Of a stretch of 64,000 bases of DNA, positions 10,025-22,659 are shown in pieces; the stretch's first letter is position 1; each line of letters opens with the position of its first letter. A program made the position numbers and the translations under genes. This stretch comes from Notamacropus eugenii (taxonomy: Eukaryota; Chordata; Mammalia; Diprotodontia; Macropodidae): positions 332,338,651 through 332,402,650 of the forward strand of contig NC_092874.1 of the NCBI RefSeq assembly GCF_028372415.1. Reading direction: 5' to 3'. Under the pieces are notes generated by a model. The model searched no databases, was not told the DNA's origin, and saw nothing but the letters and a program-made list of their open reading frames with translations.

Positions 10025-10190
10025 TATGCTGCCTCAGACACTAGCTGTTCGATCCTGGGCAAGTCATTTAACCTCTCTTGACCTCAGTTTCCTCATCTGT
10101 AAAATGGGAATTTTTGTGAGGATCAAGTGAAATAATATATCAAAAACATTTTGCAAGTCTTAAAGTGCTATGTAAAAGTTAGGTATTTTA
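10025..10190 (+). repeat. tRNA/CORE-SINE fragment
   Basis: Contains 'CTGGGCAAGTCATTTAACCT' and 'CTCATCTGTAAAATGGGAAT', then 'AAGTGCTATGTAAAAGTTAG'. These are standard MIR/WSINE body and tail blocks. Confidence 0.75.
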
Positions 10191-10339
10191 ATTTTACTCT
10201 TGTCTTCCCTACCCAAAAAACCATTCCATATAATAAAGAATAAGAAAGAGTGGGGAGAGCATTTCAGCAAAGCTAACCAGCAAATCAACCAAATTTGACA
10301 TAAGCAGTGCTCAGCACCCATATTCCATCACGTCTGCAA

Positions 10340-12560
10340 TGAAGGGAGGAAGTATATTTTTTCATTATTTCTTTGGAACAAGTGTGGTAGTTATACAGCT
10401 TTATTTTATATGCATTTTTTTCTTTTCCATTGCTTGCCATTGTAGCTATTGTTTTCCTAGTTTATTTTCCTCTGCCTCATTTTATATCTTCTGTCTCTTT
10501 CATATTCATAATTTTTATATTCATAATTTCTTAAATTGCAATAATATTCTATTCCATTATACTGTTTGGGGACATTACTAATACAGTATATGATTAAGGG
10601 ATGAAAAATACAAGGTACTTGTGGATTTGAGAAGGAGATTGATGTAGAGTGGAATTGTCAAAGTAAGTCTCATTGGATAGAAGTTTAGTGATTTGGAAGA
10701 GGGCAAAGGTGTCGTTCCAAATTACTTTCCAGGATGACTAGACCAATTAAATCATAGCTCTGCTAGTAGTACATTAGTTTTCCTGTTTTCCCACAGCCCC
10801 TCCTGAACACTTTCAAAAAAAAATTCAAATCTGGTGAGTATAAGATTGAACCTCAGTGCTACTTTTAATTCACTTTTTTCTAATAATGATTTTGGAACAT
10901 CCTTCCCATTATTATTCTCCCTCTTAACCCCTTCTTTTTCCTTTCCCTCATTTTTTTCTGTTGAGTTTGATGTATTTCTGCACCAGAATTCTTTGTTGTT
11001 TCCAGCCATACTTTATCCAGTAGAGAATGCTGAGATTCATCTCATGCTTCCCTATCCTTTCCTTCATGTTTGTATATTCTTTTCACGTACCCTTATTGTG
11101 AAATGGCAAGTTCTTCCCATTGTTCCTACTTTCTAGATTGTTGTGTTCCTTTTACCTTTTTTCCCTTTGTCAAACTTTCAGAACAGCCCCAGTTCATGAA
11201 CCTCAAGTCCTCTGAATTTTTAAATTTTATTTCTTTTTTTGTTCAATGCACTTTGACCACATTATAGTTCAGAAGGAATGCGTTTCTTTTCTCCCTATTA
11301 TTAGAATACTAAAACTGCATCATTAAACATCCCCTTATTATTATTCAAATAAATTTACCTTTTTAGATATCTCTTATGTTGGCATTTCAGAGTAACTGCT
11401 CATCTCTAGGCTTCTTATCAGAAATCCTTGAAAGCTCTCTGTTCCATTTGAGATTCATTTTTCCCATATAGAATTATTCTTAGCTTTGCAGAGTCAGTTA
11501 TTCTTCATTTTATGGCTATATATTTCTCTTTTTGGAATAGAGACAGCTGGGTGATGAAATGGACGGAGTGCAGGACTTGGAATCCGGTAGACTTGTTCAA
11601 ATCTCGACTGCCTTTCTCAGGCACTAGGTGTGTGACCCCTGGCAAGTCACATAACCTCTGTCTCAGTTTCCTCATTTATAAAATGGGGGTCATAATAGCA
11701 TGTGCCTCCCAGGATTGTTGTGAAGTGCTTTGTAAACTTTAATGCTACATAAAGCTAGCAATTACTGTATTCCAAGATTTCTTCTTTATAGTAGAAGCTC
11801 TGCCTGGTCTGGTTTGATTTTGACTTTTTGTTTCTTGGTATTTGAACTCTTCTGGCTACTTGTGTTTTTTTTCTTTCTTTTCTTTGAAGTGAAAGCTGCT
11901 TTAGATTTTGGCTGTGATATTCCTAGAATTTTTCCTTTTGAGGTTTCTTCTAGGAGGTGATTGGTGGATTCTTTGAAGCTTTTCTTTGCCCACTGGTTTT
12001 AATAAATCCAGGCAGTTTTCATTTGTGATTGTTGAAATATAGTTTTCAGGCTTTTCAAAAATGATTTTTCAGGAGTTCTGGTGGTTCTTAATCTCTCATT
12101 GACCTATTTTCTAGATCTGCGTTTTAAATTTTATATCTTATATTTTCTCCTGTTTTTTTAATCTTGGTTTTGTTTTAGCATTACTTACTATTTCATGAAG
12201 TCATTGACTTCTCTGTGTTACATTCTAATTTTTAGTGAGTCTCTTCCTAAGAATAAATTATTAATTTTCTAATTGTTTCCTCCAGAGGTTGGTCTCTACT
12301 TGGGTCGCCTGTGTTTCGGGGCTAACCTCTTCATTTCCTGAAGGTCTTTGCGGTACTGAGTTTTAGATTTTCAGTTCTGCCCTATATGACTTCAAAACAC
12401 AGAACTACGAACCTTGGATCCCAGGGCCTAAGTTGTCCCAGTCCAGGTTTTGCTTCTAAGTTCCATACCACCTTGGGGTTTTCTTTGGGAAGCTGTTGGC
12501 TTTTGCTGCCTAGGGAGGTCTATCTTTCTGTCTGTCTACCTCTACCTCCCTCCACCCCCA
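10340..12560 (-). mobile_element. Old L1/half-L1 ORF1 region, antisense, split by a SINE
   Basis: Segments 10800-11534 and 11760-12560 align by eye, block by block, with the ORF1-bearing element at 39341-42250: the 'GAATTATTCTTAGCTTTGCAG' block, then after the SINE the 'TTTTCATTTGTGATTGTTG' coiled-coil/RRM region and a CG-containing 5' part at 12300-12500. No long frame survives. The segment at 10340-10800 is less certain. Confidence 0.5.
11535..11758 (+). repeat. CORE-SINE inserted in the half-L1 relic
   Basis: Starts 'GAGACAGCTGGGTGATGAAA' (tRNA-like head), continues 'TGTGTGACCCCTGGCAAGTC' and 'CTCATTTATAAAATGGGGGT', and ends with 'GTGAAGTGCTTTGTAAAC'. A-box and B-box-like promoter parts are degenerate. 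Confidence 0.8.
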
Positions 12561-12571
12561 CTCCATATATC

Positions 12572-12611
12572 TGTGTGTGTGTATACATCTATATATACAT
12601 ACACTTAGATA

Positions 12612-12649
<38 letters not shown>

Positions 12650-12682
12650 GAGAGAGAGAGAGGGAGAGAAAGAGAGAGATCT
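12572..12682 (+). repeat. Compound microsatellite (TG)n-(GA)n
   Basis: A TATA/CA-type stretch leads into about 17 TG units (12614-12648) and then GA-rich repeats to 12680. Confidence 0.95.
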
Positions 12683-12699
12683 ACAACTCAATTTACAGA

Positions 12700-13440
12700 G
12701 ATCAATCTATGAAGTGTAAAGATAGGTAGGTAGATAGCCTTGGGAGGCTACTGTAGTCTCTAACTTATTCCTTGGCAGGCCTGGAGGTTTTTTGCTTGTT
12801 TGCCTAGATGATACTGACTTTGATAGTGGACCCTTTTCCTTTTGGGCTTTTTTTGGTCTGCTTTTTTTTGTGTGGTTCTTGTGTGGAAAAAATCTCTTTA
12901 GTTTCTTATTGGATTTCTTGATTTTTATTTGGTGAAGTGTCATTTGCTGGAGTAGGTTTTTGAGAGTTGGACTTGCCTGTCTCTGTTCAGGCATTTAAGT
13001 CAAGGATAGTCTTGTTGCTTTTTAAGACATGTTTCATATTGATGCTTAAAAAACAAAAGAGCAGTGCTGTTATTTTCCATTAATACCATATTGTTTTCAA
13101 AACGATTGAATGAGTTTACAGCTCCACCATTAATGAGTAACCTGCCTCTTTTGTCATAGTGGAAGCAGCATTGAATATTATGTGATTAAATGAGACAAAA
13201 TATATGGCACTTTACAAACCTTAAAGCATTATGTAAATGTAACTATTTTATCGTTTATTATGTATGCTAATTTGTTGGGCATATGATACCTCCGTGGTTT
13301 ATAGTTTTAATTTGCATTCTCTGATGATTACATGCTTTTTCTTGTTAGAGATTTTGAACACTTTCTTGTGATTGTTGATAATTAGTGGTTTTTTCCATAA
13401 CTTTTTATCATAGAATGGTGTTTTTTTTAAAGTACCTTCT
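12700..13440 (-). mobile_element. Probable old L1 fragments, antisense, with a SINE tail
   Basis: Segment 13040-13420 carries antisense L1 ORF2-like blocks ('TTTACAGCTCCACCATTAAT', 'TGCATTCTCTGATGATTACA'), interrupted at 13170-13260 by a SINE tail. Segment 12700-13000 resembles L1 5' UTR only weakly. Confidence 0.45.
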
Positions 13441-13486
13441 TGAAATAACTGGAGTCAAGATTGGGAAAGAAAGGAAAGACAAGCCA

Positions 13487-13986
13487 TGTATCGGGGGCAA
13501 AGCACGAACCCCCTTACTCAAATTGACTATTTAGAGGCGTCTCAAGGTAAAAACAGAAAAATCTCCTTTATTCCCGTGAAAAACCAGGCGGTCCCTTCAC
13601 CAGTAAAGCTGGAGTAGGGAGGTGCCTTACAGAAGCAGAATGGCACTTTATATAGACCCTGAGGCGAAAATCCCCCTCCCACCACTGACCATTATTCTTA
13701 TTGGCTGAGAAGCAAGGTCTTAACATTCTAGGTGCGAAATCTAATCAATCCCTTTTGAAACCCGGTTCAAATTTCCCACTCCTGGATGTTACAAAGCCCG
13801 TGAAAATACACATCATTATATTGAGGAGTTAGTGAGTCATATCCAATCATTGACCCTAAAGCAATACATAGCCTTATATGGAAATCACCTGACTGGAGGA
13901 ATGGAAACCTGGGCCCAAGGTCTCCTCCACTCCTGGGAGAAGGCTCCACATTCCTGAGAAGTCTTCACTAAATCTGTTCCCATTCA
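13487..13986 (-). mobile_element. Solo ERV LTR (family A, antisense)
   Basis: 500 bp, on the minus strand beginning TGAATGGG and ending GATACA. It is flanked by a perfect 4-bp duplication GCCA (13483-13486 and 13987-13990). TTTATATA (13647-13654) is the inverted TATA box and TTTATT (13567-13572) the inverted poly(A) signal. It aligns along its length with the LTR at 377-964 but lacks that LTR's octamer-bearing block. Confidence 0.9.
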
Positions 13987-14099
13987 GCCAGAACAAGGCT
14001 GATAAACTGGGAAAATAAGAAGGGATTTAAGAGCAAATTCTTGAGACTTGAAGGCAGTGGGAAAGATTGAAGAAGACAGGAAATTGTGATCAGTGAGAG

Positions 14100-14990
14100 G
14101 AGTTGGTTGGTTGTTGCCCTTCATCTTTGAAGAGGACCAAAATGACATCACTATGATAAAGTGAAATTTCAGTGTGTCTGACTGTGGCTGATCAGACCAG
14201 TACAAGCTCAGAATGCTGTACCACTGGTTGAGCACAGATAGTCCATGTGAGTATTTGAGGTGGATATCCCAAATTTGTGCATCCTGCGTTTACTTTGTGC
14301 TGTCTCAATTCTGCCTTGCTCAAAGAGCACAGCGCACTTTCTGATGTGGGCACGCCATGCTGAGCAGTCCTGTGCCAGTGTCTTCCATGTTGCACAGTCA
14401 AATCCAAAGTTCTTGAGAGGGTCCTTGTATTGTTTCTTCTGGCCACCATGTGATCGCCTGCCCCATGTGACTTCTCCATAAAATAGTCTTTTTGACAAGT
14501 ATACGTTTTGCATTATATGGGTCATGTCTTTTGATTTCTGCGTAAATTGAATTTAAGTGAGGCAGGGTTGCACAAAGTCTCACTCTCTCCTCCAGAGTCA
14601 TCGTAGTCCAGTGGCAGGACAGAGTCAAGACAACTGGTGATGTCTCAGGATGTAGTGGATGACCTTGGCGTCGCACTAAGTGTTCCACATTACCTGCTTT
14701 ATCTGCCTTCATGGCCATTGGAACAAATTGTTCTCATCCGCCCATTCCACCAGAGGAAGGCTTCACATGCTAGGGGTAGACACCCCCTAACTTACCAATG
14801 GATTTGAGAACCCTTGGTTACCCTCAGCCTGGTTTGGTTCATCTGCTGAAGTGGTTTACTGGGGTGTGGCTGCTGCACATACTGCAGCTTCTTAGAGGCA
14901 CAGGTGAGAGTTAGGTGGAACAGGTAGACCCCAAAGACAGAAAGAGCCCCAAAAAGGGCTCATCAGCCATCACACCAAAGGTACTGGTCC
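14100..14990 (-). mobile_element. RTE/CR1-like non-LTR retrotransposon C-terminal fragment, antisense
   Basis: The minus strand encodes a piece with 'LFYGEVTWGRRSHGGQKKQY' followed by 'DCSAWRAHIRKC', a pattern found at the C-terminus of many non-LTR polymerases downstream of the RT. Frames are broken. Its 3' end (14110-14150) has 'TGCCCTTCATCTTTGAAGAG', similar to the tail of the SINEs at 32641 and 37413. Confidence 0.6.
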
Positions 14991-15254
14991 TCCCTGAACC
15001 TACTCTACACCCCTGTGTGTAGAGGAGTAATTTATAAGCTGAAGTAGAGCAATTTTGTGTTAGTGAATTTAAATTAAGGTGTAACTGACTCTTACTGAGA
15101 TAGAGTCATGGGAATTGAGATTGATGACTTGGGAGAAGTCAGGGTCTTGGATCATCTGTGTGAATACTCGTTACCAAGAATGTTGGGGATTGTGCTCTAT
15201 GTATTAATATTAAACAAGAAGGAAAAGTGGCATCAAGGTTGACAGAGCATAGAG

Positions 15255-15441
15255 TAGGAGTTCTTAGAAATCTTTTTTTTGTGGGACCTCTTGGGTAGTC
15301 TGGTAAACTCCTAAGAATAATGTTTTAAAATACATAGAATATATAGAATTGCAAAGGAGACTAATTGTCTTGAAATACAGCTATAAAAATATGTATTAGG
15401 AAAAACATCAAGTTCATGGGTCCCAAGTTTAAGAACCCCTG
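15255..15441. mobile_element. hAT-type (Charlie/MER5-like) MITE
   Basis: Imperfect terminal inverted repeats: 'TAGGAGTTCTTAG' at the left and 'TTTAAGAACCCCTG' at the right. The interior resembles MER5-like elements, with 'TCAAGTTCATGGGTCC' near the right end. No convincing 8-bp duplication was seen. Confidence 0.55.
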
Positions 15442-17359
15442 AGAATTGGGGCAGGTTGATATAATCGGGTATTATGAACTTTAAAAGAGGAGGCATTGCC
15501 TTTGTCAGTGTATGGAGGTGGGGAAGAGGGGAAGGAGGTGTGTTGAAAATGGCAGTGAAAAATAAAGAACATGTTAATTGTTTATCCCCATCCTGTAGAT
15601 TAAGTAGAATCTTCAGAGGAAAGCCAGATTTCAGTTGGTGAAAGATGACTGAAAATAATGGGAGATTTTTTGTTTTAATGATGTAGACTGAATTTCAGTG
15701 TGAATAGTGGTTGAAGATAAGTGAGGGAAAAGACTTTTCACACAGCTTGATGTTCCTGAATCACAAGGATTAAAGATTAAAGAGGTTGGGATTTTTTAGA
15801 TACAGCTTTGGTGGTCATGGCAGACAGGAAAAGTATAGATATGTAGAAGGTTATAGTTATATCTGCCTCAAACTCAAATTTCCAAATTAGAACGTTGTTG
15901 TGGTGGAGCCTATTTTGGAGTATGAAAGGACTGGAGGTAACAGAAGCTTGTGGTTACTGGGAGAATTCTGTAGCATGAGGAAGCCTCTCTTCTCCTGGCT
16001 AAGAGGATTAGTCTACACGTGGACAGGGCTAAAACTTAAAGAGTTTTTGGAGGGCCTTTCCCCTGCAGTTTGACTTAGGAAACCTGAAGATCTATCAAGT
16101 AGCATAAATTCAGGAGAAAAGTTATGTCCTGTGGTATTGTTAAACTTAAATAGAAATGGGGGTCACCTATCAGTAATCAGTCACCTATCCTTGTGAGCTG
16201 CATATTGACTTAGTTTTAAAATATATCATCTATGTTTTATTGCATTTATTGCATTTTTATTTTATTTTTGTTAAATATTTCTCAGTTACAATTTAATCTG
16301 GTTCTGGCCACAATCATGAGTGTTGTTGGCCTGTGTGTTTGATACGTCTGGTGTACAAGGTATTTTAACATAATTATTTAGGTAACATCTGATTCTACCT
16401 TTCAACAAATTCTGATATATTTAAGCTTTATACTTTCCTTAACAGTACAAAACAAGTTTTGTACTATAAATGTTATTTAGTTCTTGCACTGTAATCTAGT
16501 ATGATTCACATAGGATTTAGTTAAAAGCAAAGCTTCCTGCTTGTATTTCTGGTGAACTGAGAAAAACAGGTATTAAAACCAGAACATGGGGGAGACTAGT
16601 ATCTTATAAGCTAGTGCTTCCAACAGTTTAAGAACTCTAGATATGCCTCAATCTTCGCTGGGTTATTTTTAGTATTTGTTGCTCCTATCTGTTTCTATTC
16701 TAGGAATTCTTTGGAACAATTTTTCAGGGTAGTTGAATTGAAGCCAAGGTTGGGGCCGGTACCGAAGAAAGGAGGTGACTATAAAGATAAATGATGGTAT
16801 TCCTGTAGTTCAACAATAGGGTACATGACCAGACTTGGATAGTGTTCTGCTTTACTAACAAAGCTCTATTTATTCTTTAAAAAAATGATCACATAGAGTT
16901 CTTATCTTGTCGTAAGCTAGTCAAGGTCTTCATATTATGATAAGTTGGTTAAAGTCAGTTTTGTATTCTTAATTCATTTGCCCTTGAATTATTTCCACAA
17001 TTTAATGGTACTATACATGACTTTAAGGGCATAAGTACTCTGATAACTTTTAACTACTGGAGTTTTGAATTATGTTTTTAGATTCTCTTTAAAAGTTATG
17101 TGTAAAGTGAATATATATTGAAGCATTTTCCTATTGATATAACTCATGGTTTCAGGGTTTTTATTGAGAGCAGACTAGATTCCTAGTATCTAATAAACCT
17201 GATAGTGCCTCTGCCTAATGGTTTACTTTTTAAATGATGCTGTCTCACTGTGGAGAAAGAACGGTTAGGAGCAACGTAATGGCTGTCAGATGGAAGGGAA
17301 CTTGTTCTGCTTGGTTTCCAGTGGTAAAAAGTAGGAACAATGGACCCCTATAATCTGTT
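15442..17359. other. Intron 1 segment; nothing recognised
   Basis: AT-rich intronic DNA without long frames, tandem repeats or repeat-family signatures that I can support. Confidence 0.4.
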
Positions 17360-18650
17360 ATCATTCTGTCATGTATTGTCATACTTTGCCTGGTGCCTTG
17401 CAGCCCCAAACCCTGTAGTCCTCAGAGTTACCTCCAATCCCTCTGCCCTTTAGTTCTCTTCCTCTGGACCATTCCCTCTGCCTCTTTCTCTTCCCACTGA
17501 CCCCTTGCTAAATCAGTTTCATTTCCTTCCTGTTTCTTTCTCTTGATTTCCTTGCCCTCTTGTCTTGTTGCTGATTTTGTACCCTGTCAAGCCTCAGCTC
17601 TGGATTACTCCCCATCTGCTGCCTTCACTCCTACTCTTCTGCTGCTCCTCATCACCTGTTGTCAAACCAGCTGGAGAAAAATCACAAAACTGTGCTGTCT
17701 GAATCTACTACAACAAATTTGTTCTGAAATTTTAACTTAGGCGCTCTCTGTTGCAAGGCATTCTTACATCTCTATAAATGACTGTATCATTCATCACACA
17801 GTGCCTTTTACAAACCTTTTCATACCTCCTCAAACTTCCCATTTCTCCTTCTTCTCACTCTCTCCACTGAAAACGTTGCTTTATATGAAAAGCTGCCCAA
17901 GTAAATCCCTGTACTTACAAGTGATTGATTTTTCCCCATCATCCACAGCAGATTGCCCCTTCCATCATTCCTATTTTCTCATTTATGTTCAATCTCTTCT
18001 TATCTACTGCTGCTTCCCTTCAAACATGCCCATGTCACCTTCAACTACAAAAACCCCTACTTGATCTATCCATCTGTAATAAGTATTGTCCCATCTCTCC
18101 TCTCTAAAGGGGCTAAACTGTACAGTAAGGTGCCTCCACTTCCTTCTTTTCTTATCTCTGTGCTTTCTATCATTATCCAACCAAAATTGCTCTTTCAAAC
18201 ATTATTATATAACTTTTTAGTCACCAAATTTAATGGGCTTTTTGCAGTCTATATCCTTTATGATGACTTCTCTGCTGCCTTTGACATTGCAAGTCACCCT
18301 GTTGTCCTTGATACTGTCTTTTCTTTAGTTTTTGTGATCCTAACATCTCCTTCTCAGTCTCCTTAAACTACACCTTCCTCCAGATCATGAGTCCCAGCTA
18401 ACATCCCACCTTTTACAAGAAGGGATGATTTCTCAGTCTCCCTTAATTTTGATGCCTTACTTCTACTGCTATTGCTAATTGATTCCATATACATCCTGTT
18501 TGTACCTAGTTGTTTTCATATTGCCTCCCTTGTTAGACTATGAACTTGAGAGCAGGGCTTTTGGCCCTTTGCCTTTCTTTGTATCTCTAGCATTTAACAC
18601 AGTGCCTAAGACATAGTAGGCTCTTAATGTTTAGTGATTGACTGAAATAT
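17360..18650 (+). mobile_element. L2-clade LINE relic (RT fragment to 3' end), sense
   Basis: The + strand at 18250-18330 encodes a 'DDFSAAFDIASHPVVLDTVF' segment matching the DLSAAFDTVDH-type RT motif of L2/CR1 LINEs. The 3' end has 'AGACTATGAACTTGAGAGCA', 'ACACAGTGCCTAAGACATAG' and 'TAGGCTCTTAATG', the L2 terminus pattern. Highly decayed. Confidence 0.65.
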
Positions 18651-18689
18651 ACATGGTTTTGTTAAAACAGTATCTACTAATATCTACTC

Positions 18690-19545
18690 CCCTCCCCAAC
18701 TGCATATTTTGGGAATAGTTCCAAATTGCTTTCCAGAATGGCTGAACCAATTTACAGATCCACCAACATTGCACTAATGGTTCCTGTTTTCCTGTCTAAC
18801 ATTTATCATTTTCCTCTTGTCATCACTGTCAATCTTATGAGTAGGGTAGAACCTCAGAGTTGATGTAGTTAACATACCTCTAATTAATGGTGATTAGATC
18901 ATTTTTACATGTGTTTAAGAGCCTGGATATCTTTCTTTGAAAACCGTCTATTCCTATCCTTTGTACACTTATCTATTGGGGAATAGCTCTTGTTTTATAA
19001 ATTTGGATCAGTTTCTTATGTATCTTGAATAACAGACCTGTCAGAGAAACTTGCTTCAGTTTTAGCTGCTTTGATTTTGTTTGTGCAAAACTTTAATTTT
19101 ATGTAATCACAGTTGTCCACTTTGTATCTTGTCATCTTCTCTATTCTTTGTTTGGTCGTAAACTCTTTTCATAGTTGTGAAAGATGTCTTTCTTGCTTGT
19201 TCCTCCAGTTTATGATCTGATATTTTGTATCTTAAAGTATCCATTTGAAGTTTATTGTGATACATATTGTGAAATCTACTTCTAACCTTAATTTCTGGCA
19301 AACTACTTTATAGTTTTCCCAGCATTTTTTGTTGAATCAAATGAATTTTTATCCCCGTGGTTGGGGTCTTTGAATTTATTGAACACTATGCTTTTGTAAT
19401 CACTATGCTTTGCGTATTGTATACATAATCTAAAATTTGTAAAATTGGAAAGCAAATTTTAGCTTATCTTGGTCATGTCTTTAAGAAAATGTATTTGTAC
19501 TCATTCCCTGCTACATTTTTTGATCATTGCCCTTATTATTCTAGC
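18690..19545 (-). mobile_element. Old L1 ORF2 fragment, antisense
   Basis: Antisense L1 blocks run in the same order as 59870-60660: 'CCAGAATGGCTGAACCAATT', 'AACCTCAGAGTTGATG', 'CACAGTTGTCCACTTTG'. No open frame remains. Confidence 0.75.
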
Positions 19546-19552
19546 AGTTTTT

Positions 19553-19800
19553 AGAACATTTGATTGTTATGTTTATTAAACACCTACTGTATGACCAACA
19601 TTACTTGGTATTTGAGATTTATGAAAGATAAAAGTCTTCACTTTCAAAGAGCTTATGATAAAGTATTTAAGGAAACAAGTGAAACGACTAAGAAACAGCT
19701 AGAGAATATAATCAGTTATGGTCAATAAGATATTAACTGTATAAAATGAAAAACAAAGGAGAATGTGAAAATGCTAAGAAATAGGCTGAGTACTCAAGGG
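19553..19800 (+). repeat. MON/MIR-type SINE-like relic
   Basis: 'TTATTAAACACCTACTGTAT' followed by 'TTCAAAGAGCTTATGATAAA' resembles the 'ttattaagcacctactatgtgcc' start common in monotreme and marsupial MIR-related repeats. Confidence 0.4.
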
Positions 19801-20246
19801 AATTGCATGTCCCTTTGCTATAAAATATTGGAAAGAGGATTTAATTAAAAACTGAATGACTTTTTCAGTATGTTTCTATTTTTTTAAGTTTTCCTTTTAT
19901 ATCTTAGTTTATTTGGCAAACTAAAAAATCCAATTTTCATTCTAAATAGTTTATTTTTTATTATCCTTCTCCCCCCATAAATTATTAAATATTTGCTTCA
20001 TTGTTATTTTATAAAGTTATACTTAGAGGCCAAAGCATTTCTAGAGTGACACATTACCAGTTTTATAGTGAAAATAATTGGAAATGATTTCTAATATATG
20101 TAAATTTACTTTACAGATGTTTCCCAGAGTACTGTAATCCTATAGTGTGGTGACTTTGGCTTGTTTTTTATTTGCATCTGTAACTCTTATATCTCATTAC
20201 AACTTCCTGATATAAATCTTCAGATTATATGAACTCTTCCTCTTTT

Positions 20247-20555
20247 TTTCCCCCAGGGCCCATGAATTTATTTTTTCTTTTTTAATTTATTTATTTTAGT
20301 TTTCAACATTTCATTTCCACAAGATTTTGAGTTTCAAAATTTCTCCCCATCTCTTCCCTCCCCCCACCCCAAGACACCATGCATTCTGAATACCCCTTCC
20401 CCCAAAATGCCCTCCCTTCTATTGCACTCCTCCCTTCCCTTATCCCCATTTTCTCTCCTTTCTTGTAGGGCAAGATAGATTTCTGTACCCCATTACCTGT
20501 ATTATTTCCCAGTTTCATGCAAAAACAATTCTCAGCATTCGTTCCTAAAACTTAG
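20247..20555 (-). mobile_element. Truncated half-L1/L1 3' end with 16-bp target duplication
   Basis: Flanked by a perfect 16-bp duplication GAACTCTTCCTCTTTT (20231-20246 and 20556-20571). On the + strand it shows an A/T-rich tail, the 'TTTTCAACATTTCATTTCC' block and a polypyrimidine body, as in the 3' part of the element at 39341-42250. About 20 bp not found in other copies ('CCCCCAGGGCCCATGAA') lies between two tail segments. Confidence 0.85.
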
Positions 20556-20571
20556 GAACTCTTCCTCTTTT

Positions 20572-21935
20572 CACTGGCTCTGCTACTTGCCAGTTTTATC
20601 ACCTTGACTAGTCACTTAAACTCTGGATTTGAAACTCATCTGTAATGTAGTGGTGGTTTTGGGGTGGGCACTTAGAGAAGATTATCTCTGAAGTTTCTTC
20701 CAAATGAAATCCTGGGAATCCTATGAGAAGAAGGTTTATCTTAACCCAGAAACTCAGTTTAGAAACCAATTTTTAGTTTTCTTGGTGTCTAATCCAGTGT
20801 ACCCCTCCTCAGTATTCTTCTACACTTACCTATCTTCCACTTACTTTTTTACTAATTTGTTTAATATTTCATTAAGTAGAAAGTTAAGCACTTTGTAACC
20901 ATCCTGTACCTCAAAGTCTATCCTCATCGCCTGCCACTTGATGGCAGTTTCTACCTTCCAGGAGTCTACTTTGTCATTTTACAGCAGCTGTTTGAACTCT
21001 TATACTCTTGTTAGTGGGGGAGGGTTTCATAGCTAGAGCATTTTAGAGCTTCATTCAGAATTCATTATTTGATACTTATCTTTTCTTGTACTCTAGTCAT
21101 TTGACAGAATCCTTACCTGAGATGATCATACACAAAATTACTGTATCCTATCCTATTAGTTATCATCCATACAATTTTTTAAAAATAATGATGTTTATGT
21201 AAAAGTATTTGGAGGGAAAATTCTTTGATTATTTTTTTTTCAGCCATGAATCCAAGAATCTCCTGGAGATTTTTAATTCTTGTCAGAAATTGAGAAATAT
21301 CTTCTGAGATGACTAGTAGGAGATCAAATAGTATTCTTTATAGAAGTCAGGTAGAAAAAGGAGCAGAGATTTTTAATTATGAGAAACATTGGTTATGATG
21401 GGGAGATTTTTAGAAAGAAAGTGAAAAGTTTGCTTAGTGCTGCCACCAAACCAAATTAAAAGCTTAACATTTTTGTTCTTAAAAGTCATTGAAAATTATA
21501 AGGTCATATGTTCTTAAATGTTATAAGGTTAACTGTATCTGCATTTTCACTATGGTATGCCTGGACCTTTAACAAATAATTATTATAAGAATAATAAAAC
21601 TGAACAAGGAATAAAAAAACAATCTGAAATTTTTGCATTTTGCTCAAAGAATATGGAAAAGCAAATATTAACAAAATGTTAATAACAGTTTGCTTTGTGT
21701 CCTCTCAACTTTTCTGTTTGTGTATGTGTAATTTTGTTAGTTTCATGAATTGCCTTTACAGAAGACTGGTCTTTTTTCCCCTTTTGGCCTTTAACTTTTT
21801 CAAGTGTGGCATTTGGTGATTTTTGTCTATTGAGAAGTTGCGTCTTTTTTTTTTTAGTCCCTTTGTCTTTATTCTTCCTCAAGAGACAGTATCTAGAGGC
21901 TGTTAATAGAAACTCATTCATAGGATCACACACAT
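20572..21935. other. Intron 1 segment; nothing recognised
   Basis: AT-rich intronic DNA. No repeat signature or splice-bounded coding segment supported. Confidence 0.4.
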
Positions 21936-21939
21936 AAAA

Positions 21940-22080
21940 TTGAAAGGGACCTTGGAGGCCATTTAGTCACACTCCCCTCATTTATAGATGAGGAAATTGA
22001 GTCCCACAGAGGTGAAGTAGCCCAAGGTCACACCTACAGGATTTAAGTCTGTCCTCTGACACAGTATCATGCTGCATCTC
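21940..22080 (+). repeat. MIR-type SINE fragment
   Basis: Contains 'AAAGGGACCTTGGAGGCCAT', 'ATAGATGAGGAAATTGAGTC' and 'GCCCAAGGTCACACCTACAG', in the usual MIR order. Confidence 0.75.
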
Positions 22081-22659
22081 TTGGCACTTGTCCTAGATAG
22101 TTTCTGTGGTGTAAGGAATTAAAGTAAAGGCAGTGAGATAGAGAATATGCATTGCTAAGCTTTTTAGGGTCCTTTTCTTCATCAGAACACCTTGAGAAGT
22201 GATGAACAAGGTTAAGTATGTTATAATTTGTAGTTAAGAAGACACATTTAGTGAATATCATATCTTAATACATATTTTTCACAAAATACTTCTTATTGCT
22301 TCATGCACATGTAATTGGAGCATATACTTGTGAAGTTGTCTGGGAGGAGTGAATATTTTCAGTTCAGTTAAAACATATTCCTCAAATATCTATAAATGTT
22401 AGTAATGGTAGTCTCTTTAAATTAACACATTTTCACTGATAAGATCTCCTACCATTTAGCTAGCTCATTAACTTGTCTCTTTGGAACAACTAGGCCATAC
22501 TTTTAATTTTTTAAAAAAATTTTCAAAGTTATGCATAGTGAGTTTGCCTCTAGTGTGGTAGCTCTAGATGTCAGTTTATTGGCAACACTATGGATTGAAA
22601 TTGTGTTGCCTACCACTTCCAACTTTGGGTATGCACTGGGATGATACCTTGCAGAGTAG

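Noticed and set aside
12572-12682. CRISPR-like or regulatory tandem array
   Set aside because: Simple TG/GA microsatellite without spacers.
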